NCBI RefSeq assembly: GCF_036227125.1
Contig: NZ_CP109435.1
Span: 4,588,001-4,652,000 of the forward strand
From: Streptomyces sp. NBC_01485
GTDB taxonomy: Bacteria > Actinomycetota > Actinomycetes > Streptomycetales > Streptomycetaceae
Direction: 5' to 3'
DNA length: 64,000 nucleotides
This document shows positions 59,266 to 64,000 of this stretch, piece after piece. Position numbers and translations under genes: made by a program. Under the pieces are notes generated by a model that was not told the DNA's origin, ran no database searches, and saw nothing but the letters and a program-made list of their open reading frames with translations. Each line of letters begins with the position of its first letter. Positions within the stretch are counted from its first letter, which is position 1.

Positions 59266-62200
59266 GTGAGCAGCAGGCCATCCCGAGGCGCTGCTCGCCT
59301 CGCAGCCATACTCGACGCTCTTCCCGACGCGTTGGTGCTGGTCAACGCCAACGGGACGGTCGTCAACGCGAACACCATCGCGCTCGAGGCGTTCGAGACG
59401 CCGGGTACGGCTCTGGTGGGGCGGGGGCTGCTCGATCTGCTGCCGCAGTTCGACTCCAAGCTGATCCCGGGGTCCATGCGGCGGCCCGATCACATGGATC
59501 CGCGCGGTCGGACCAAGCCGACGCGGATGGTCGCGCGGCGGACCGACGGGACCGAGTTCCCCGTCGAGGTGACCAGCGCGAACCTCGAGAACGGGCAGCA
59601 GGCCTACGACGGCTACGGCTACCCCTCCGCCTCCGACGAGCTGCTGATGCTCGTCGTACGCGACCTGTCAGGCACCGTCGACACCGAGGCCGAGCTGGCG
59701 CGTTCGCAGCGGCAGACCGAGATGATCCTGCGGGCCGCGTCCGAGGGCGTCGTCGGGACCGACACCGACGGGCGGATCGTGCTCGTCAATCCGGCCGCCG
59801 CCCAGATACTGGGTTATCGGGCGAGTGATCTCGGCGGCAAGGAACTGCACGACCTCGTGCTGCACTCGCGCGTCGACGGCACGCCGTTCCCGTACGACGA
59901 GTCGCCGCTCGCCGACACCCTGCGCTCCGGGCGCAAGCATCGGGTGCGCGGGCAGGTGCTGTGGTCCAAGGGCGGGGAGAAGGTGTCGGTCGATCTGACC
60001 ACCGCTCCCGTGCGCGACGGCGACCAACTCGTCGGCGCCGTCATGACCTTCACCGACCGGCGGCCCTACGACGCCCTCTCCGAGGAGAAGGACGCCGTCG
60101 AGGAGCGGCACGCGGAGGAGCTGGAGAAGCTCTCCGAGGAGCACGCCTCCGACCTCACCGCGCTGCGCCAGCAGCACGTCACCGAGGTCGAGGAGCTGAG
60201 CGAGCGGCACGAGGAGGAGCTCGCGGCGGGCGAGGAGCGCTACGCCTCGCTGGGCGAGCGGGAGAAGGACCGGTACGAGGCGCTCGCCGGGCGGCACGAG
60301 CAGTTGCTCACCCTGCTCGGGGGCTCCCTGCGCGGTCCCCTGGACGAGCTGCGCCGCGAACTGGCCACGCTCGCCGCGGACGACGCCGGCCAGCTGTGGC
60401 CCGAGGCCAACCAGGTGCTCCATCACCTGTCCGCGGGTTACTCGCGGATCACCACGCTCATCGACAACGTCCTCGGGTACCAGCGGCTCGACACCGGGGT
60501 CGAGTCCGTCGTCCGTACGAAGGTGATGCTGGACGCCGTCGTCGCCGCCGGTGTCGACGGGGCCGTCGAGCTCATCGGGCCGGGGCGGGTGCAGTTCGCC
60601 GTGCACGCGCCGCCCATCGAGGCCGAGGTCGACGTGCGGCTGCTGGCGACCGCGCTCGCGCATCTCGTGGCCGACGTCGCGGGCGTCGACGCCACCGGCA
60701 ACGCGCCCGTCTCGGCGGGCGGTTACATGGACAACACGGTCGTGGTGGCCGCCGCGCAGCGCGGTGAGGTCGTACGGATCGAGGTGCGCGGGCCGTACGC
60801 CGGCGGCGACCCCGTGCACGAGCCGATCGTGCGCGGGATCGTGCGGGCGCACGGGGGCGTGCTGCAGACGCACGAGGTGCCGGGCATGAGCGGCAGCGCG
60901 TACGTGCTCGAGGTGCCGTTGGGTGGGGGTGCGGGGGCCGTCGTGGCTCCGGCCGCTTCCATGGCTCTGCCCGCCCTCGTGGCCGGTGGGGGCGGCGGGG
61001 GTGCGGGTGCGGAACTCCCGGGTGAGCAGGGTGTCGGGGGGCGTCGGCGGGCTCGGCGGTCCTCCGTGGACGCCTTCCTGGAGGGTGACGGGCCGGCTGC
61101 CGCCGAGGGCGGCGCCGAGGCGGAGGCCGCGGTTCCGACCGGACGGCGACGCAGGCGTGCCGCCTCCGACTCGACCTCCGACTCAACCTCCAACTCCGCG
61201 TCCGAATCCGCTGCCGTGGCCGTGGCCGTGGCCGTGGACGAGACGCCGGGTGAGGTGTCCGTCGGCGACGATACGGACGGCGCGGAGGGCTCTGACGGCA
61301 CCGGGCGGCGGCGTGGGCGGTCGGCCGAGATCGCCGTCGTGGGGGCCGAGGCGGGGGCCGGCACCGGGGTCGACGGGGGGGTGAGCGAGGGCGCCGTCGT
61401 CACCGCCGCCGAGCACGCGGCGGGGACCGCGGCCTCGGGTACGGGGCTTGGCGGCACCGTTCCGCCGCAGGGTGTGCCGGTGCCGGTGCCGGGCGGACGG
61501 CGGGCCCGGCACGCGCCGGACAGCCCGCAGCCCCACCAACCCCAGCAACCTCAACAGCTTCACCAACCCCAGCAGCTTCAGAACGCGTTGCCGCCCGCGT
61601 TGCCGGCGATCGCCAGTGCGCTGCCGCCTGCGGACGCCTCGGCGACGGGCACGGGTGGCGGTACGGAGGCGGAGAGCGGGCAGCCGACGGGGCGCCGTCG
61701 GCGTGCCCTGGCCGCCGCCAACGAGCGCGCCGCCGCGCAGGAGGCGGGGCCGCGTGCGGTGTTCGCCCTGCCGCCCGCGGAAGCGGACCGGGTGCCGGAG
61801 CCGGCGGGTTCCGGCGGTACGAGCGCCGCCGATCAGGCACGGGCTGCGGGGCCGATCCCGGCTCAGGGTCACGCCCAAAGTCCTGTTCCGGCTTCGGGTC
61901 CGGCGCCGGTTCCGGTTCCGGTTACGGCTTCGGGAGCCGTTCCGGTGCCCGCCCAGGCTCCGATTCCCGCCCAGGCCCAGGCCCACGCCCAGGCGCCGGC
62001 TCAGGGTTCCTCCGAGGGCTCGGCGGGCGAGCACGGACGACACGACGCCGTCCCGCACGACCAGGCCGACGACCACACCCCGCCCCAGCCGCACCCCACG
62101 AGCGCGCCCACGGGCCGTCGTCGACGGGCCGTCGCCCAACCCGCCGTGGCCCAGGCCGCCGTCCCGGCACAGGTTCAGCACCAGCACCAGCACCAGCCGC

Positions 62201-63780
62201 AACCCCAGGCACAGGCGCAGCCCCAGGTACAGGCAGGGGAGGGCGTCGATCGGCCCGTCGCCGCCGGTCAAGGGCAGCCGCTCCCGGCCGAAGCCGCGCC
62301 CGCCCCCGCGCAGGCCGTCCCGGTCGTCCCGGCCATGCCGACGCCCGGTGGAGGCACCCCGTTGCCGCCCGAAGCCGCCGTCGGACAGCCGCGGGCGGCG
62401 CAGCCGTTGCCCGCCGAGGCCGCGGCGAGCCGGCCGATGGACGCCCACTCGACGCAGAGTCGGGCGATCAGCGTGCGGACGCTGGGGCAGGGCGTGCCCT
62501 TCACCCGGCAGGCCGCGGAGGTGCAGCAGCCGCAGCCACAACCGCAGCAGGCACTGCCGCTGCATCAAGCACATCAAGCACAGCCAGCACATCAAGCGCA
62601 TCAGGCACAGCAGGCGCAGCCGGGGCTGCCGTCGGCGCAGTCCTCCTCGGCCACCCCGGCCCCGCACGCCTCTGGCGGTTCCGGGCGGCGCCGCAAGCTG
62701 GGGACCCCGCCCGACCCGGCCACGCGCCCGGAGCAGACGGCCCGCCCGCACCCGTCGGCCGAGCAGCCCGTCGTGGCGCAGGCACCACAGGTCCCGCAGG
62801 CACCGGTGGCACCGCAGGCCGCCCCCTCGCCCACCCCGACCGCCACCCCCACGCCCACCTCCGCGCCCCTCCCGCACCCCTCCCTCGCCGGTCAGTCGCG
62901 GCTCGTGCCGGGTGAGCCGGGGACCGAGGGGGCCGGGCGGTCGTACGCCATAGGGGCCCCGGACGAGAACGCCGCCGAGGGGCCCGAGCCGCTGGACGGG
63001 CCCGGCGGTGCCGTCGAGGTGGCGGATCCGCCGCGGCCGCAGCCGCTGGACGACGAGTTGCCGCCGGAGCCGCTGGACAACCCCCGTCGGCTGCTGGTGT
63101 GGCCGGCGCCGGACGTCAACACGCAGCAGGCGCTCAGCGACCGTGGCTACCGGCCGGTGATCGTGAACTCGCGCGAGGAGGTCGACGCGCAGATCGCCGC
63201 CTTCCCGGCCGCGCTGTTCGTGGACCCGCTGACCGGGCCGATCACCCGGACCGCGCTGCAGTCGCTGCGTACGGCCGCCGTCGCCGCGGAGGTGCCGGTG
63301 CTGGTCACTGCCGGGCTGGGTCAGGCGAGGCGCGAGGCGGCGTACGGCGCCGACCCCGCCGTCCTGCTGAAGGCGCTCGCGCCGCGTGACAGTGAGCAGC
63401 ATCCGCCACGGGTGCTGCTCGTCGAGGAGCACGCCGAGATCGCCCTCGCGCTGACCTCGACGCTGGAGCGGCGCGGGATGCAGGTGGCGCGGGCGGCGAG
63501 CGACGCGGACGCCGTCACGCTCGCCGGGCAGCTGCGGCCGAACCTGGTCGTGATGGACCTGATGCAGGTGGATCGCCGCCAGTCCGGGATCCTGGACTGG
63601 CTGCGGGCGAACGGCCAGCTCAACCGCACCCCGCTGGTCGTCTACACGGCCGCCGTCGACCAGGCGGACCTGCCGCGGCTGGCGTCGGGGGAGACGGTCC
63701 TGTTCCTCGCCGAGCGGTCCACCAGCCCCGACGTGCAGAGCAGGATCGTGGACCTGCTGGCCCGCATCGGCACCAACTGA
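59266..63780 (+). CDS. 1,504-aa PAS-PAS / degenerate kinase / receiver protein
   Basis: GTG start with AGGGAGGAAG upstream. Residues 10-130 and 145-270 are PAS domains (ILDALPDALVLVNANGTVVNAN; ILRAASEGVVGTDTDGRIVLVNPAAAQILGY). Residues 275-345 are a Glu-rich coiled coil. Next is a kinase-like module whose DHp helix reads LLTLLGGSLRGPLDELRREL with no phosphoacceptor His and whose ATPase part lacks clear N and G boxes. Residues 565-1255 are a huge Pro/Ala/Gln low-complexity linker containing four TGRRRR-type motifs. The C-terminus (1375-1500) is a receiver with LVVMDLMQ. It is probably a non-enzymatic signalling scaffold. I recall similar large proteins in Streptomyces, without known function. 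Confidence 0.85.
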   Translation: MSSRPSRGAARLAAILDALPDALVLVNANGTVVNANTIALEAFETPGTALVGRGLLDLLPQFDSKLIPGSMRRPDHMDPRGRTKPTRMVARRTDGTEFPVEVTSANLENGQQAYDGYGYPSASDELLMLVVRDLSGTVDTEAELARSQRQTEMILRAASEGVVGTDTDGRIVLVNPAAAQILGYRASDLGGKELHDLVLHSRVDGTPFPYDESPLADTLRSGRKHRVRGQVLWSKGGEKVSVDLTTAPVRDGDQLVGAVMTFTDRRPYDALSEEKDAVEERHAEELEKLSEEHASDLTALRQQHVTEVEELSERHEEELAAGEERYASLGEREKDRYEALAGRHEQLLTLLGGSLRGPLDELRRELATLAADDAGQLWPEANQVLHHLSAGYSRITTLIDNVLGYQRLDTGVESVVRTKVMLDAVVAAGVDGAVELIGPGRVQFAVHAPPIEAEVDVRLLATALAHLVADVAGVDATGNAPVSAGGYMDNTVVVAAAQRGEVVRIEVRGPYAGGDPVHEPIVRGIVRAHGGVLQTHEVPGMSGSAYVLEVPLGGGAGAVVAPAASMALPALVAGGGGGGAGAELPGEQGVGGRRRARRSSVDAFLEGDGPAAAEGGAEAEAAVPTGRRRRRAASDSTSDSTSNSASESAAVAVAVAVDETPGEVSVGDDTDGAEGSDGTGRRRGRSAEIAVVGAEAGAGTGVDGGVSEGAVVTAAEHAAGTAASGTGLGGTVPPQGVPVPVPGGRRARHAPDSPQPHQPQQPQQLHQPQQLQNALPPALPAIASALPPADASATGTGGGTEAESGQPTGRRRRALAAANERAAAQEAGPRAVFALPPAEADRVPEPAGSGGTSAADQARAAGPIPAQGHAQSPVPASGPAPVPVPVTASGAVPVPAQAPIPAQAQAHAQAPAQGSSEGSAGEHGRHDAVPHDQADDHTPPQPHPTSAPTGRRRRAVAQPAVAQAAVPAQVQHQHQHQPQPQAQAQPQVQAGEGVDRPVAAGQGQPLPAEAAPAPAQAVPVVPAMPTPGGGTPLPPEAAVGQPRAAQPLPAEAAASRPMDAHSTQSRAISVRTLGQGVPFTRQAAEVQQPQPQPQQALPLHQAHQAQPAHQAHQAQQAQPGLPSAQSSSATPAPHASGGSGRRRKLGTPPDPATRPEQTARPHPSAEQPVVAQAPQVPQAPVAPQAAPSPTPTATPTPTSAPLPHPSLAGQSRLVPGEPGTEGAGRSYAIGAPDENAAEGPEPLDGPGGAVEVADPPRPQPLDDELPPEPLDNPRRLLVWPAPDVNTQQALSDRGYRPVIVNSREEVDAQIAAFPAALFVDPLTGPITRTALQSLRTAAVAAEVPVLVTAGLGQARREAAYGADPAVLLKALAPRDSEQHPPRVLLVEEHAEIALALTSTLERRGMQVARAASDADAVTLAGQLRPNLVVMDLMQVDRRQSGILDWLRANGQLNRTPLVVYTAAVDQADLPRLASGETVLFLAERSTSPDVQSRIVDLLARIGTN

Positions 63781-63864
63781 GGCCTCTCATCACTTCGAGG
63801 CCTCCGGTTTCGAGACCGGCATCGCCGGGCAGCGTGCCTCGCGTCTCCTGCCCGGCGTACACAC

Positions 63865-63948
63865 GTGAACGGCCGCACGCGAACGGCCGGACGTGAACGA
63901 CCGCACATGGACGGCCGGACGTGAACAGCCGCACGTGAACGGCCGGAA
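63865..63948. repeat. 14-bp tandem repeat
   Basis: Six units alternate between GTGAACGGCCGCAC and GTGAACGGCCGGAC types (28-bp higher period) in the gap between two convergent genes. Confidence 0.85.
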
Positions 63949-63953
63949 GGGGA

Positions 63954-64000
63954 TCAGAGCCGGGTGACGTCCAAGTCGCCCTCCGCGTACCGCCTGCGCA
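63954..64000 (-). CDS. C-terminal end of a gene running off the window
   Basis: Only RRRYAEGDLDVTRL and the TGA stop are visible. An RRRYAEG pattern close to a C-terminus is common in SHOCT-type short domains, but the fragment is too small to name. Confidence 0.4.
   Translation of the reverse strand, partial: RRRYAEGDLDVTRL

Overview
The window is chromosomal DNA of a Streptomyces. It is very GC-rich with strong third-position GC bias, uses many GTG starts, and carries an ordered block upp - tadA-associated gene - tadA - tRNA-Ser - sigF - sigN that I recognise from the Streptomyces core (the SCO4034-SCO4041 neighbourhood of S. coelicolor). A two-component pair, a GT39/GT2-GtrA pair and a very large PAS/receiver protein lie further along the same arm.

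Layout. (1) 1-5.1 kb is the right end of an integrated island: a partial 2OG-Fe(II) oxygenase, an HTH protein, a frameshifted helicase-associated-domain gene and a vapBC pair, ending in a 3' fragment of tRNA-Ser(GGA) followed by the native tRNA terminator. (2) 5.4-12.5 kb: an XPB/Ssl2-like helicase-associated protein, two decayed gene fragments, a 104-bp palindromic repeat, a WS/DGAT acyltransferase, a macrolide-type glycosyltransferase and a hotdog thioesterase. (3) 12.5-19.9 kb: a CopC-CopD copper protein and a tightly overlapping four-gene operon (penicillin acylase-like Ntn hydrolase, AlcB-type GNAT, cupin, SDR). This operon diverges from a siderophore-interacting reductase across a consensus DmdR1/IdeR iron box. 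(4) 20-30 kb: core housekeeping genes (HhH-GPD repair protein, upp, tadA, tRNA-Ser, sigF, sigN) mixed with small proteins and one internally deleted HerA-like (DUF853) pseudogene.

(5) 31-35.9 kb: a MarR / MFS / YceI operon in which transporter and YceI protein both carry carboxypeptidase-regulatory-like domains, an F420/PPOX oxidoreductase with a duplicated 3' end, and a TetR gene. (6) 36.8-40.5 kb: a rifamycin-associated element (RAE) followed by a glycosyltransferase (probable rifamycin glycosyltransferase) and the RNA-polymerase-displacing motor helR, that is, a rifamycin-resistance operon. A second copy of the palindromic repeat lies just downstream. (7) 40.7-51 kb: MFS exporter, two polyprenyl-type glycosyltransferases, an OmpR-type two-component system, a DUF2797 protein, and barstar plus a secreted RNase Sa/barnase-like RNase. 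(8) 51.6-57.9 kb: a mosaic island in tRNA-Arg(ACG), bounded and subdivided by three copies of the tRNA 3' end. It holds HTTM + DUF5819 proteins, an ice-binding-like secreted protein, a small secreted protein, and remnants of an actinomycete integrative element (RepSA fragment, Xis, damaged integrase). (9) 58-64 kb: tRNA-Ser(GCU), an SSI-family protease inhibitor, a 1,504-aa PAS/receiver pseudokinase, a tandem repeat, and the last codons of a gene running off the end.

The strongest points of interest are the RAE-rgt-helR operon, the iron-box operon with an unusual repeat-bearing Ntn hydrolase, the two-copy palindromic repeat, the nested tRNA-Arg att structure with its HTTM/DUF5819/ice-binding cargo, and several decayed genes caught with small lesions. 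All names come from reading motifs and recalled family features; no database search was run.
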